Positions 36,491 through 45,928 of a DNA stretch of 64,000 nt are shown piece after piece. Each line of letters starts with the position of its first letter. Position 1 is the first letter of the stretch. The translations under genes were made by a program, and so were the position numbers. This DNA comes from Roseiconus nitratireducens (lineage in GTDB: Bacteria; Planctomycetota; Planctomycetia; Pirellulales; Pirellulaceae), in assembly GCF_008629675.1 (NCBI RefSeq), contig NZ_VWOX01000012.1:156456-220455 (forward strand), given 5' to 3'. Below the pieces are notes generated by a model. It did no database searches. It was not told the DNA's origin and worked only from the letters and a program-made list of their open reading frames with translations.

Positions 36491-38914
36491 ATGAATGTCG
36501 TCCGGAATGCGCATCGGCGCATGATCTTCGCCGTGTGCCTGTCCTGTTGTCTGATCGGCCTGTCGGGTCCGTCGCCTTCCAACGCAGCTGACGAATTGAC
36601 CACGGTCTTCGGGGTTCCCAAGCAGCCGCTGATCGCGGCAACGGACCGATTGATCGAAGCGATGGAGTTTGCCGGCGCGCCGTTGGAAGAACAAACGCTG
36701 CGTGACCTGGCCGAAGCGCGGCGGAAGTCCGATCCCAAGGAAACCTCGCTGGAAATCCAGCGAATCCTGGATCCGCTGTGTCTGGCCGAAATCAACATCA
36801 ATGCGGAAAGCCGCGTCAAAGTCGCAGAGGGACCGGTCAAGAAACAGCTTGTTCAATCGGGTTGGCGAGCTTTCCTGGTCAAGGTTCACAATGAAGCGGG
36901 CATCACGCCGGAGCTGGTCGTCAGCAGTCCACACGCCGCTCCGGTCTACCAGCAAGGACGCGGCGCCCGTCAGCGGCCGCGGACCGAGCAAGACCTGGTC
37001 GATGCGGACGAATCCGCCGAGCGTTGGCTGGATGTTTCCATGCTGAATCGGCGTCCACTAAAACCGCGGCTGAGCGGGCTGAGTCTGGAATACCGGATCG
37101 TCCTGCTGTACAGCCGCGACGCTGGCAAGCGTGAAGCCGAACTGGCATTCAACGTCGGGCAAGGCACCCAGGACATCGGATTCCGAAACAGCGTCTCCAT
37201 CCTGTTCGATTGTCAGCCCGCCGTCGACGTGCGTTTGCGAATCAAAGACGTCGACGGCAGCGGCACCATGGCGTCGCTGATCATCAAGGACGATTTTGGT
37301 CGCGTGTACCCCAACCCGGCCAAGCGGTTGGCGCCCGACTTCTTCTTTCACGAACAGGTGTATCGCGCCGACGGTGAGTCGGTTTATCTGCCGCCGGGAG
37401 AATACCAGGTCACGGTCACGCGGGGTCCGGAGTATCGTCCCATTCAAACTTGGATCAGTGTCTCCGACGCCGGCGAAGACGAAGTCGAGTTTCAACTGGA
37501 GCGATGGATCCACGTCGCCGATCAACGATGGTTTTCCGGGGATCACCACGTGCACGCAGCCGGGTGTGCGCACTACGACAGCCCCACCGAAGGCGTCGGC
37601 CCCGAAGACATGATGCGGCACCTGCTGGGCGAGGACTTGAACGTCGGCTGTGTGCTCAGCTGGGGGCCGTGCTGGTACACGCAAAAGCAATTCTTCAACG
37701 GCCAGACGTCGGCGCTCTCAACCCCACAGCACTTGATGCGTTATGACGTCGAAGTCAGCGGCTTTCCGAGCTCCCACGCCGGCCACCTGTGTCTGTTGAA
37801 TCTGTCCGAAGACGATTATCCCGGCACCGAAACACTGGAAGATTGGCCCAGTTGGACGCTTCCGGTCCTGCAATGGGGTCAGGAACAAGGGGGCGTGGTC
37901 GGGTACAGCCACAGCGGATGGGGGCTGGCCCTGCCGGATCGGATGCCGGACGGATCCCGACAATTCCCGGGAAGAAAATGGGGTGGCGCCGGATCGGAAT
38001 GGAAAGGCCAGGCCGTGAAGAGTTTGCCGGATTATGCGATGCCCAAGTTTGATGGGATCGGCGCCAACGAATACATCGTTGCCACCGCCGCGGGCGTTTG
38101 TGATTTCATCTCCGCGGTCGACACACCGGCGATTTGGGAATTGAATATCTGGTACCACACGTTGAACTGTGGGATGACTTCCCGAATCAGCGGCGAAACT
38201 GATTTCCCCTGCATCTACGGCGATCGAGTGGGATTGGGGCGGATCTACGTGAAGCTGGACGAAGACGTTCCGCTGAACTACGAGAACTGGATCGCGGGGC
38301 TGAAAGACGGCCGCAGCTACTGTGGCGACGGCTTGAGTCACGTGTTGGATTTCACCGCCGGTGGTGTGGAAGTTGGCCAGCGTCAATCGCCCGATTCGCC
38401 GCCCAGCCGCCTGGACCTGGATCAACCCGAAACGATCGACGTCTCGTTCGATGTCGCCGCCCTGCTGAAGCCGGAACCGACCGATGAAACCGAACGGATT
38501 CGCAATCTGCGGCTGGATGAAAAACCCTATTGGCACTTGGAACGGTGCCGCATCGGTAACACTCGGACAGTCCCCGTGGAAGTCATTGTCAACGGCGAAG
38601 TCGTCGCGACGCGCGAGATCGAGGCGGACGGCAACATCAACCAGTTGTCGATCCCCGTGCAGATCGATCAATCCTCTTGGATCGCGGTTCGCATCCTGCC
38701 ATCGGTCCACACCAATCCGATCTTCGTGCACGTCGCTGACCAGCCCATCCGGGCCAACGCCAAGAGCGCCCAATGGTGCATCGATGCGGTGCAAACGTGT
38801 TGGGAGTCCAAACAGGGGATGATCCGCGAGAGCGAACGCGACGCCGCCAAAGCCGCCTACGACCAGGCGACGGACCTGTATCGTTCCATCTTGGCTGAAT
38901 GCCAACAACCCTAA
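36491..38914 (+). CDS. Secreted PHP-type metallohydrolase, CehA/McbA-like
   Basis: 807 residues from the ATG at 36491 (a GTG precedes it in frame). The signal peptide is about residues 1-32 (ending SNAADEL). A long N-terminal half of beta-rich segments (PPGEYQVTVTRGPEYRP is carboxypeptidase-regulatory-like) precedes a PHP domain. Its metal motif GDHHVHAAGCAHYDSPTEG sits near residue 350, followed by VLSWGPCWYTQ and VVGYSHSGWGLALP. CehA/McbA relatives hydrolyse carbaryl-type or other ester/amide bonds, but most planctomycete homologues are uncharacterised. The C-terminus is a helical tail (MIRESERDAAKAAYDQATDL). The gene starts after a 290-base gap containing little except the inverted-repeat element's flank. 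Confidence 0.8.
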   Translation: MNVVRNAHRRMIFAVCLSCCLIGLSGPSPSNAADELTTVFGVPKQPLIAATDRLIEAMEFAGAPLEEQTLRDLAEARRKSDPKETSLEIQRILDPLCLAEININAESRVKVAEGPVKKQLVQSGWRAFLVKVHNEAGITPELVVSSPHAAPVYQQGRGARQRPRTEQDLVDADESAERWLDVSMLNRRPLKPRLSGLSLEYRIVLLYSRDAGKREAELAFNVGQGTQDIGFRNSVSILFDCQPAVDVRLRIKDVDGSGTMASLIIKDDFGRVYPNPAKRLAPDFFFHEQVYRADGESVYLPPGEYQVTVTRGPEYRPIQTWISVSDAGEDEVEFQLERWIHVADQRWFSGDHHVHAAGCAHYDSPTEGVGPEDMMRHLLGEDLNVGCVLSWGPCWYTQKQFFNGQTSALSTPQHLMRYDVEVSGFPSSHAGHLCLLNLSEDDYPGTETLEDWPSWTLPVLQWGQEQGGVVGYSHSGWGLALPDRMPDGSRQFPGRKWGGAGSEWKGQAVKSLPDYAMPKFDGIGANEYIVATAAGVCDFISAVDTPAIWELNIWYHTLNCGMTSRISGETDFPCIYGDRVGLGRIYVKLDEDVPLNYENWIAGLKDGRSYCGDGLSHVLDFTAGGVEVGQRQSPDSPPSRLDLDQPETIDVSFDVAALLKPEPTDETERIRNLRLDEKPYWHLERCRIGNTRTVPVEVIVNGEVVATREIEADGNINQLSIPVQIDQSSWIAVRILPSVHTNPIFVHVADQPIRANAKSAQWCIDAVQTCWESKQGMIRESERDAAKAAYDQATDLYRSILAECQQP

Positions 38915-39071
38915 CGCAACCGGCATTCCGTGGCGTGGGCTCCGCACGTTCACATCCCAGTGACGGTGGCAAAACGATCATCCCGCAGGCCGGCCAAACG
39001 TCCCTTGACGCATTCAACACCGCGTCCATTCTCCACTTCCTCCCCCACCTTCCCCCACCTTCCCCCACGCC

Positions 39072-41177
39072 ATGACCCGCTTCCTTTTTGTCTTGATTTG
39101 TTTGTGCTTCGTTGGTGTTTGCCGAGGCGATGGTCCAGCGGACAACGACGCGACTTCCGTCCGCCCGATCCCGCCACCGGGCATCGAACTTCCCAAGCAA
39201 CAAGCCGAACATCTGCGTCAACGTTGCCTGTCGGTTCGCGAAGCCTGGTCCACTCAAGTGCAACAAGTGCACGACCGGGCGGGCCGGGGGAATCGATTCG
39301 AAAAAGCGGAAAACGAGCGACGGCTGGCAGCGTTGACCGATCTAGCCGCGGAAATCCTGGTGTTCCCGCGGGCGGTCGAACTGGCTCTGGAGTTCGACCA
39401 GTTCCATCACGAACGTGACATCGCGTCCGCCGACTTGCTGTTGGACTTGGCCGAAGAGCGCATCACGAAGGCTTCACAGCAGGCAAATTGGCGACACGTC
39501 GTCGGCCTGGACGCTGGGGACCAGCAGCAATTGGGTGACCAGCGGCAATTGATCGTCGGCGGCTACCGTTCCAAGATCGACGATTCGTTTCAACCCTACG
39601 CCCTGGTCGTTCCAGCCGGTTTTGGCGCATCCGATGTTCGTCCGCGGCGATTGGACCTGTGGTTTCACGGTCGCGGGGAGACGTTGAGCGAGGTCAATTT
39701 CCTGCAGGGCGGCCGCAACTCTGCCGGCCAATACACGCCCGAAGACACCTTTGTCCTGCATCCCTACGGACGCTACAGCAACGCATTCAAGTTCGCCGGG
39801 GAAATCGATGTGCTGGAGGCGTTGGACCATGTCGCCAGCCACCTTCCGGTGGATGCGTCGCGAATCAGTGCGCGCGGATTCTCGATGGGGGGCGCGGCCT
39901 GCTGGCAGTTCGCCACGCACTATGCCGATCGATTCTTCGCGGCCAATCCCGGCGCGGGATTTTCGGAGACCCCCGAGTTCTTGAAATCGTTTCAGGGCGA
40001 AGACCTGTCGCAAACCCCGGCTTACCAACGCACCCTGTGGCAGTGGTATGACTGCCCGCCCTGGGCACGCAACCTGATCCAGTGCCCCACGGTCGCCTAC
40101 AGCGGAGAGATCGACCGCCAGAAGCAGGCCGCTGACGTGATGGAAGCGACGCTGGCCGATGAAGGCATCGATCTGATGCACATCATCGGTCCGCAAACGG
40201 CGCACAAAATCCACCCCGATTCCAAAGTTGAAATCGAACGCCGGATGAACCAATTGGCGCAAACGGCCGATGCCCGCTTTCCCACCACCGTGGACTTCAC
40301 CACGACGATGTTGCGGTACCACAAGATGCACTGGGTGGACGTTCGTGGTTTGCAACAACACTGGAAACCGGCAACGGTGCGGGCGACGCTTTCCTCGGAC
40401 GCCGCCGGCAGCCGAATCGCGGTGCAAACCAACAACGTGACCCACCTGACGTTGAATTTCCCCGCCGGGCAATGGAGCGGTGCGTTTCCGGGACGACCGG
40501 AGATCACGATCGACGGCGACACGATTTCCGGTGGCGCGGTCGGTTCGGATCGCTCCTGGAAAGTCCGACTGCAGTTGGACAGTGGCCACTGGGCGGTTGC
40601 CGACTCGAAAGACACTTCGTTGCGAAAACGCCCGGGGCTGCAGGGACCGATCGACGACGCCTTCATGGATTCGTTTCTGTTCGTCACGCCCACGGGGACC
40701 AGCAGCGACCGCGCCTTCGAAACATGGTGCCAATCCGAATTGAAGCACGCACAAACCCATTGGCGAAAACATTTCCGCGGCGACGTCCGCCAAGTCCGGG
40801 ATGTCGATCTTTCGCCCCAGCAGATCGCGGAGAATCACCTGATTCTGTTTGGCGATGCCGAGAGCAACACCGTGCTGGCGTCGATCGCCGATCGGCTCCC
40901 GGTCCGTTGGAGCGACGATGCGATTCGCTTGGGCGATCAACAGGTTCCCAAAGCGGGACACGCGGTCGTCCTGATCTATCCCAACCCGCTGAACCCGGAT
41001 CGCTACATCGTCCTGAACAGCGGATTCACGTTTCGTGAGTACGATTACCTGAACAACGCTCGACAGACGCCCAAGCTTCCCGATTGGGCGATCCTGGACA
41101 TCACCCGGGGCGCGACTGCCAGGGACGCCGGCCAGGTCCGAAGTGCAGGATTCTTTGATGAGTCCTGGAAACCGTAG
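39072..41177 (+). CDS. Secreted alpha/beta-hydrolase, PHB-depolymerase/prolyl-oligopeptidase-like
   Basis: 701 residues with a signal peptide (FLFVLICLCFVGVCRG). After a helical region of about 130 residues (RQRCLSVREAWSTQVQ) the hydrolase domain begins (YALVVPAGFG, RRLDLWFHGRGETLSEV). The nucleophile elbow GFSMGGAACW is at about residue 270 and the probable acid/base region is GPQTAHKIHPDS. The last 280 residues are beta-rich and contain a second region (ENHLILFGDAESNTVLASIA) of unknown role, so the protein is larger than simple depolymerases. The 40 bases before the ATG are almost pure pyrimidine with three CCCCCACCTT-like repeats, so there is no Shine-Dalgarno site. Confidence 0.85.
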   Translation: MTRFLFVLICLCFVGVCRGDGPADNDATSVRPIPPPGIELPKQQAEHLRQRCLSVREAWSTQVQQVHDRAGRGNRFEKAENERRLAALTDLAAEILVFPRAVELALEFDQFHHERDIASADLLLDLAEERITKASQQANWRHVVGLDAGDQQQLGDQRQLIVGGYRSKIDDSFQPYALVVPAGFGASDVRPRRLDLWFHGRGETLSEVNFLQGGRNSAGQYTPEDTFVLHPYGRYSNAFKFAGEIDVLEALDHVASHLPVDASRISARGFSMGGAACWQFATHYADRFFAANPGAGFSETPEFLKSFQGEDLSQTPAYQRTLWQWYDCPPWARNLIQCPTVAYSGEIDRQKQAADVMEATLADEGIDLMHIIGPQTAHKIHPDSKVEIERRMNQLAQTADARFPTTVDFTTTMLRYHKMHWVDVRGLQQHWKPATVRATLSSDAAGSRIAVQTNNVTHLTLNFPAGQWSGAFPGRPEITIDGDTISGGAVGSDRSWKVRLQLDSGHWAVADSKDTSLRKRPGLQGPIDDAFMDSFLFVTPTGTSSDRAFETWCQSELKHAQTHWRKHFRGDVRQVRDVDLSPQQIAENHLILFGDAESNTVLASIADRLPVRWSDDAIRLGDQQVPKAGHAVVLIYPNPLNPDRYIVLNSGFTFREYDYLNNARQTPKLPDWAILDITRGATARDAGQVRSAGFFDESWKP

Positions 41178-41295
41178 GATGTCGGACAGGTCGGATGCCG
41201 TCGTCGCCCGCGTGCTCTCGTCAGCGGCGCGGCACTCGCCGTCGGTCTGCGGGAACCCCTTGATATCGAGACCAATGCGATCGCTCAGAAACGAA

Positions 41296-41546
41296 CTTCA
41301 CCCTCCCACTTGGAGGTCGTGCAGCTTTCCGAGTACGGAGTTTTCTTTGACTCCAGTTGCAAAGCGACGACAGCTCCCTGCCGTCGGCGCAAGCGGACGG
41401 AAACGGCTGCCTAAAACACCAGCCGCGAAGCGGCGACAGCAATCCGCTTCAACGAGAGGTGGGACAACTCTCCCTCGCTGCGCTGGCCTCTGCTTGGAAA
41501 GAAGGGTGAAACGAAGTTGCGCGACGTTCCTGGCGAGAGGGTGAAG
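41296..41546. repeat. Element bounded by CTTCACCCTC inverted repeats
   Basis: CTTCACCCTC at 41296-41305 is mirrored by GAGGGTGAAG at 41537-41546, giving a 251-base unit in the 380-base gap 41178-41557. It also contains CCAGCCGCGAAGCG (41419-41432), shared with the gap at 24928, and a diverged copy near 41353. The termini match the element at 36046-36200. No coding evidence was found in the gap. Confidence 0.6.
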
Positions 41547-41557
41547 GTTGTTTGCGG

Positions 41558-43411
41558 CTACTGAGACAAGATGATCGCGGTGTAGGGCCCGATGCCGACG
41601 CCCCCTTCGAAGGACTGCTTGTCGCGCCAACCCGGATGTGCGTAGGCGGCGCCGCTGTGATGATTGCCAAAATCGGGACTGTAACCTTGCCAATCGCTGT
41701 TGAAGCGGACGTGCCAGGTGCCTTCGCGCGGAAACCCGATGCGGTAATCCGCGTAGGCGCGATTGGCAAAGTTCAACACGACCACGACATCATCCCCCGG
41801 GCCACCCTGATCCGATTCGTGACGTCGAAAGGCAATCACCTTGTCGGTCGGGTTGACGTGGAAGACGTCGGTATGGTGCCCACGAAGTCCGCGGGTGTTG
41901 TTAAACCAGTTGCGACGCAGATGCATCAGGTCCTGGTACAGATTGACAATTCCCGAGAAACGGTCTCGCTTGGTCCAATCCATCCGGCTGAACCCTGAGA
42001 ACTGGATCCATTCCAGCATTTCCTGGCCTTGGAAAATCATCGGAATCCCGGGGCTTGTGAACACGACGGCGGCCCCCAGCGTCGACCGTTTCTTTGAATG
42101 CCAACTGTCGGCGTTTCCCGGCCAGATATGTTCCGGAAGCCGCTGCTTGCCATCGGCATCCCCTTCCAGGTCACCGGCCTCGTCATGACTTTCGGTGTAA
42201 ATCACACGATGAAGGGCGTTTTCGTTGAATCGACGACCGATCATGGCAGCGACGGCACCGACGTCCCGGTCCTGGTCATTGACGGTCACCAGCGCAGCGC
42301 GCAACGTGTGATGAAACTTCGCGTCCCACTGGCAATCAAATCCGGCACCACCCTCCGAGGTCGATTGGGTGATCCGAGAATTATCTTGCATGTCTTCGGC
42401 GATTATCGGCTTCCAGGACTGCCGATGGTCGACTTCGTCGTTAATCCACCGCAACAGGTTCCAGCCCCACCCGCCCAAGTTGGTCGGATCATCTGCCGGA
42501 ACGTCGTCGTAACACCGCGCGTTGCGAATGCCGGAAACCTTGTCCAACCGCAGGCCATCGATGCGGTATTCTTCCAACCACATCAGGGCGTTGTCGCGGA
42601 TGAAGCGGCGCACTTCCTGGCGGCCGTAGTCGGGCCGACTGCCGACTTCCGTTTGGGCCCGCCAATCGTTGTAAAAGTAGATACCGCCCATTTCGTGGCC
42701 GTTGTCGTGTTGGAACCAGCCGTCGAACTGCCATAGGGAATGTTTTAAATCGCCGCCGCCGGAACTATCCCCACCAAAATGCTGGTACACGACGTCCAAG
42801 AACACCGCGATGCCCAAGCGATGCGCTTCATCGATCAAAGCTTTCAACGCATCCGGCCCGCCGTAGCTGTCCTCCAGGGCAAACACGTGCGTCGGGTTGT
42901 ATCCCCAGGAATCATCCCCGGGAAACTCCTTTGAGGGCATCAGCTCGATCGCATTGATGCCTAGTTCCCGCAGATAGTTCAACGACTGGGCCAACGCGCG
43001 GAAAACCTGCTCCGACGGCACCGGTTGGGGCGGAAATGATTTGGCGTGCAATTCGTACACGACCAGTTCATTCCAGGGTGGCATGTCAAAGTCGTTGACT
43101 TGCCATTGGTACGACGATTTCCAGACCACACCGTTGCCGGCGGAGTGGGTCACATCCAGCGCGCGGGGATCGACCCGCCAGTGATTCAGGTCTCCGATCA
43201 CGTACCGGTATTCATCTCCGACGACCACACCGGGGACATCGGCGGACCAATGCCCGCCGCCTTCGGGCGCAAGCGGTGTCGCAGTGGGGTCCCATCCGTT
43301 GAAGGTTCCCGCAACGCGAACCCAAGGTGCGTGGGGCGCCCAGACGCGGAACGTGGTTCCACCGGTGTAGGGAATCGCTCCCAGACCGGGTCGCAAAGAC
43401 GGTTCAGACAT
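41558..43411 (-). CDS. GH13 alpha-amylase-family protein, 1,4-alpha-glucan branching-enzyme-like
   Basis: 617 residues, cytosolic. An N-terminal CBM48-type domain (FRVWAPHAPWVRVAGTFNGW) is followed by the GH13 barrel. Conserved regions are visible: DVVYQHFG (region I), nucleophile D290 in GLRLDKVSG (region II), acid/base E339 in KPIIAEDM (region III) and H409-D410 in YTESHDEAGD (region IV). The TESHDE form of region IV is typical of branching enzymes and close relatives, not of hydrolytic amylases. It is shorter than classical GlgB (about 730 residues) but keeps all catalytic residues. It is encoded 77 bases downstream of a GMC oxidoreductase gene, suggesting co-transcription and a joint role in glucan metabolism. 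Confidence 0.92.
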   Translation of the reverse strand: MSEPSLRPGLGAIPYTGGTTFRVWAPHAPWVRVAGTFNGWDPTATPLAPEGGGHWSADVPGVVVGDEYRYVIGDLNHWRVDPRALDVTHSAGNGVVWKSSYQWQVNDFDMPPWNELVVYELHAKSFPPQPVPSEQVFRALAQSLNYLRELGINAIELMPSKEFPGDDSWGYNPTHVFALEDSYGGPDALKALIDEAHRLGIAVFLDVVYQHFGGDSSGGGDLKHSLWQFDGWFQHDNGHEMGGIYFYNDWRAQTEVGSRPDYGRQEVRRFIRDNALMWLEEYRIDGLRLDKVSGIRNARCYDDVPADDPTNLGGWGWNLLRWINDEVDHRQSWKPIIAEDMQDNSRITQSTSEGGAGFDCQWDAKFHHTLRAALVTVNDQDRDVGAVAAMIGRRFNENALHRVIYTESHDEAGDLEGDADGKQRLPEHIWPGNADSWHSKKRSTLGAAVVFTSPGIPMIFQGQEMLEWIQFSGFSRMDWTKRDRFSGIVNLYQDLMHLRRNWFNNTRGLRGHHTDVFHVNPTDKVIAFRRHESDQGGPGDDVVVVLNFANRAYADYRIGFPREGTWHVRFNSDWQGYSPDFGNHHSGAAYAHPGWRDKQSFEGGVGIGPYTAIILSQ

Positions 43412-43488
43412 GTTCAGCTCCGTTGAGAACCCGATCGAGCAGCGTGTCGTCGCGTCGCCCGATGACGAGTCTTCGAGCGGGGGCCAGT

Positions 43489-45729
43489 TTAACTGGCGAT
43501 GCCCAGACGTTCGACAAGTTTATCCGCCAAACGCAGTGACAACGCGACCAGCGTCAATGACGGATTCGCCGCCGGGATGCTGGGATTGACCGACACGTCG
43601 CAGCAATACAGGTTGTCATAGGCCTCGAACTTCAGGTTCTGGTCCACGACACCGGTCCCGTTGTCGCTCATCCGCAGCGTTCCTCCGGCGTGATGCACGC
43701 TGCCATGGATCCCCTCGCTCCATTCTTCCGACTGGTAGGTCGTCGTCAGCCCGGTGACCCCGAGCGCGCCGAGCACCTGATTCCGCATGTCCACGATTTC
43801 CTGTTTGTAGCCTTCCGCGTGCAGGTTCAATGCGACGGATACATCCGGCTTGTTCCCTTCGCCGTTGAAAGTCAATTGATTGCACTCGTTCAACGGGCTG
43901 TCAAAGATGAATTTGATCTCAACCTGCGCCGTCTCGCCCCGGTCCACCAGACGTCGCCACAGGTCGTCATCCGCGTGACGCGTGTCCCAAAACTCGGCAT
44001 TGATCAACAGTTCGATGTTGTAGGGGTGCATCACCGACGAAGCGTGATTGTGTCGCAACATCACTTTGGCATGGCCATGAGGATCACCAAGCCAGCAGAG
44101 GTCTCCGCAACGCGGCAGTTCGTGCAGACGCGTGTAGAAGTAGGCTGGGTGGTCCGTCAGTCCGCGGCCGATCTTCTCATTCGGATCGGATAGTTCGCTT
44201 TGCAGCGCCAGCTTGGGGCTCTCGATGGATCCGCAGGCCAGAACGACATAGGAAGCTCGGTATCGTCGCTGGACGTTTCCGACCAAATCCTGGCACACCA
44301 CACCGGTCACGCGATCGCCCTCGGTTTCCAAATGTGTGACCAGGTGGTGCAGATTGACTCGCAAGAAGTTCTTGCCGGCCTTGTCACTGAATCCCAGCGA
44401 ATCCAACAGCAAGTCGGCCGTGGAAAATCCTCCGGTGCTGCGTTCGATCACGTTCTCCAGCAACAGGTTCTCGTTCAGGTTGGGCTGGTGCAGCGAGCGA
44501 GGCAGATCAATTGCGTGCATTGAATCGCCCAACACGGTGTTGAGATGATCGACCACTTTGTTCTGGTAGCGCCCGAGTGTCTTGCGTTTCCGCATCAACT
44601 TTTCCGCTTTCTCGTAGCCCGATTCGCTGCCGCCGCCGTCCAGCAGGTAGTCGCGAACCACTACGGGCCAGCATTCGCGGAACTCCCACGGCTGCATCCT
44701 AGGAATCAATCCCGACCAGTACACCGACCGGCCGCCCAAGTTGAAATGAACGCCGGGATTGAAATGGGCTTCGCCGCGATTGTTGAAATGTCCCAGTTGA
44801 TCCCGGCCGACGAAACTGGTTTCGCTGCGGGGCAATTCGTTCATGTGGACGGGAAAATGCAGGCCCCCAGCCTCCAGGACCAACACCTTGACGCCTTGAT
44901 CGGACAGCGCGTCGGCCAACGAGCCTCCGCCCATCCCCGAACCGATCACGATCACGTCGAATTCATCCTCCGGCCGTCCGATGGCCTGGACCGTCATTTG
45001 CTCCAGCCGACTTTCCAGGCTGACGAAATTGTCGTATCCGTGGCGATATTTATTGGGCAGGTCCGGAAATGAAACGGCTCCGTCGTCGACTTCGTAGAAC
45101 TGCTGGGAGGCCTGCAGGGGAAAAGTTTCGTCCGAAATCTCCCTGCCCATTTCCAGTGCGAAACGTGTCTGCACCTGTTCGGGATAAAGATCGCGATCCA
45201 GCAAGAACGTCCAGGCGTCGCCGGCGAACACGCCAAACAGGTCCCGTCCCCAACCGTCGACGTTGTTCCGCAGGGTCACCAGGAAATTGGGGACCCACCG
45301 GGACGTTCGAAATTTGACTTCGTACCCGAAGAAGACATTGGCGTCGGTGAAGTGGCGTTCCCGTTCGTCCGCCCGGACTTCGACGTTGTCCCCGGCCATC
45401 CAGAAATCACCGGGCTCAACCTCTGCACCGACATCGCGGAGCACAAATTTCATCCAAAAAGTGTCCGAATAGGTGGCGGCCGGCAGCAGGAATTCCCAGC
45501 GTGTGTTGTCGACGAATTCGCCCTCCAGATCGGTCCAGCCGTTGGCGCTCGATCGCAGGGTGACCTTGTACGGACCGCCGAGATACTTGGAGGTTTCGAA
45601 CGAGATCCGCTTGTCCTGCGTCCCCCGATCCGCCGGCGGGATGATTCGATCGGCCCGGTTTGCTTTGCCGGATAACCCGCTGTGGTACCCGCGCCGCACT
45701 TCCTCGTTGAGTAGAATCTTGGACTGCAT
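43489..45729 (-). CDS. GMC-type FAD oxidoreductase with two N-terminal starch-binding-like modules
   Basis: 746 residues from the ATG at 45729; the frame is open 19 codons further upstream. The first 225 or so residues contain two similar beta-rich modules, about 40-120 (PYKVTLRSSANGWTDLEGEF) and 135-215 (FLVTLRNNVDGWGRDLFGVF), each with a Trp-Thr/Arg-x-Leu turn and an acidic end. The FAD domain follows with VIVIGSGMGGGSLADAL (GxGxxG near residue 263) and VLVLEAGG. The C-terminus shows the GMC signature HHAGGTLRMSD, CCDVSVNPSIPAANPSLT. GMC enzymes oxidise alcohols or sugars. The modules and the GH13 gene downstream suggest a carbohydrate substrate. It has no signal peptide. Confidence 0.87.
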   Translation of the reverse strand: MQSKILLNEEVRRGYHSGLSGKANRADRIIPPADRGTQDKRISFETSKYLGGPYKVTLRSSANGWTDLEGEFVDNTRWEFLLPAATYSDTFWMKFVLRDVGAEVEPGDFWMAGDNVEVRADERERHFTDANVFFGYEVKFRTSRWVPNFLVTLRNNVDGWGRDLFGVFAGDAWTFLLDRDLYPEQVQTRFALEMGREISDETFPLQASQQFYEVDDGAVSFPDLPNKYRHGYDNFVSLESRLEQMTVQAIGRPEDEFDVIVIGSGMGGGSLADALSDQGVKVLVLEAGGLHFPVHMNELPRSETSFVGRDQLGHFNNRGEAHFNPGVHFNLGGRSVYWSGLIPRMQPWEFRECWPVVVRDYLLDGGGSESGYEKAEKLMRKRKTLGRYQNKVVDHLNTVLGDSMHAIDLPRSLHQPNLNENLLLENVIERSTGGFSTADLLLDSLGFSDKAGKNFLRVNLHHLVTHLETEGDRVTGVVCQDLVGNVQRRYRASYVVLACGSIESPKLALQSELSDPNEKIGRGLTDHPAYFYTRLHELPRCGDLCWLGDPHGHAKVMLRHNHASSVMHPYNIELLINAEFWDTRHADDDLWRRLVDRGETAQVEIKFIFDSPLNECNQLTFNGEGNKPDVSVALNLHAEGYKQEIVDMRNQVLGALGVTGLTTTYQSEEWSEGIHGSVHHAGGTLRMSDNGTGVVDQNLKFEAYDNLYCCDVSVNPSIPAANPSLTLVALSLRLADKLVERLGIAS

Positions 45730-45928
45730 CAACCATTTCCCCCCTGCACGCACCACCCTTGAATTGCAAACTCGGATGCTGATCAACCGGACCGCGTGAT
45801 TCGGAGTTCGGGCCCCCGCCCGCCCCGGTCGCTCGGATCAGCCTCTGAGTTCGACTTTTGGAACGACTCCGAATTTAGCGTTTTCTGAAGCCGAATTCAT
45901 TAATCATCACCCGACGACCGGAAGTGCA

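Noticed and set aside
37718..38953. 411-codon minus frame opposite the PHP hydrolase
   Set aside because: The plus strand has a signal peptide and metal motif; the minus frame has neither.
39474..40961. 495-codon minus frame opposite the secreted esterase
   Set aside because: Antisense shadow with no domain; the plus frame has a signal peptide and the GFSMGG nucleophile motif.
41143..41544. 133-codon plus frame in the gap after the esterase
   Set aside because: It is made mostly of the inverted-repeat element and overlaps the previous gene's end.
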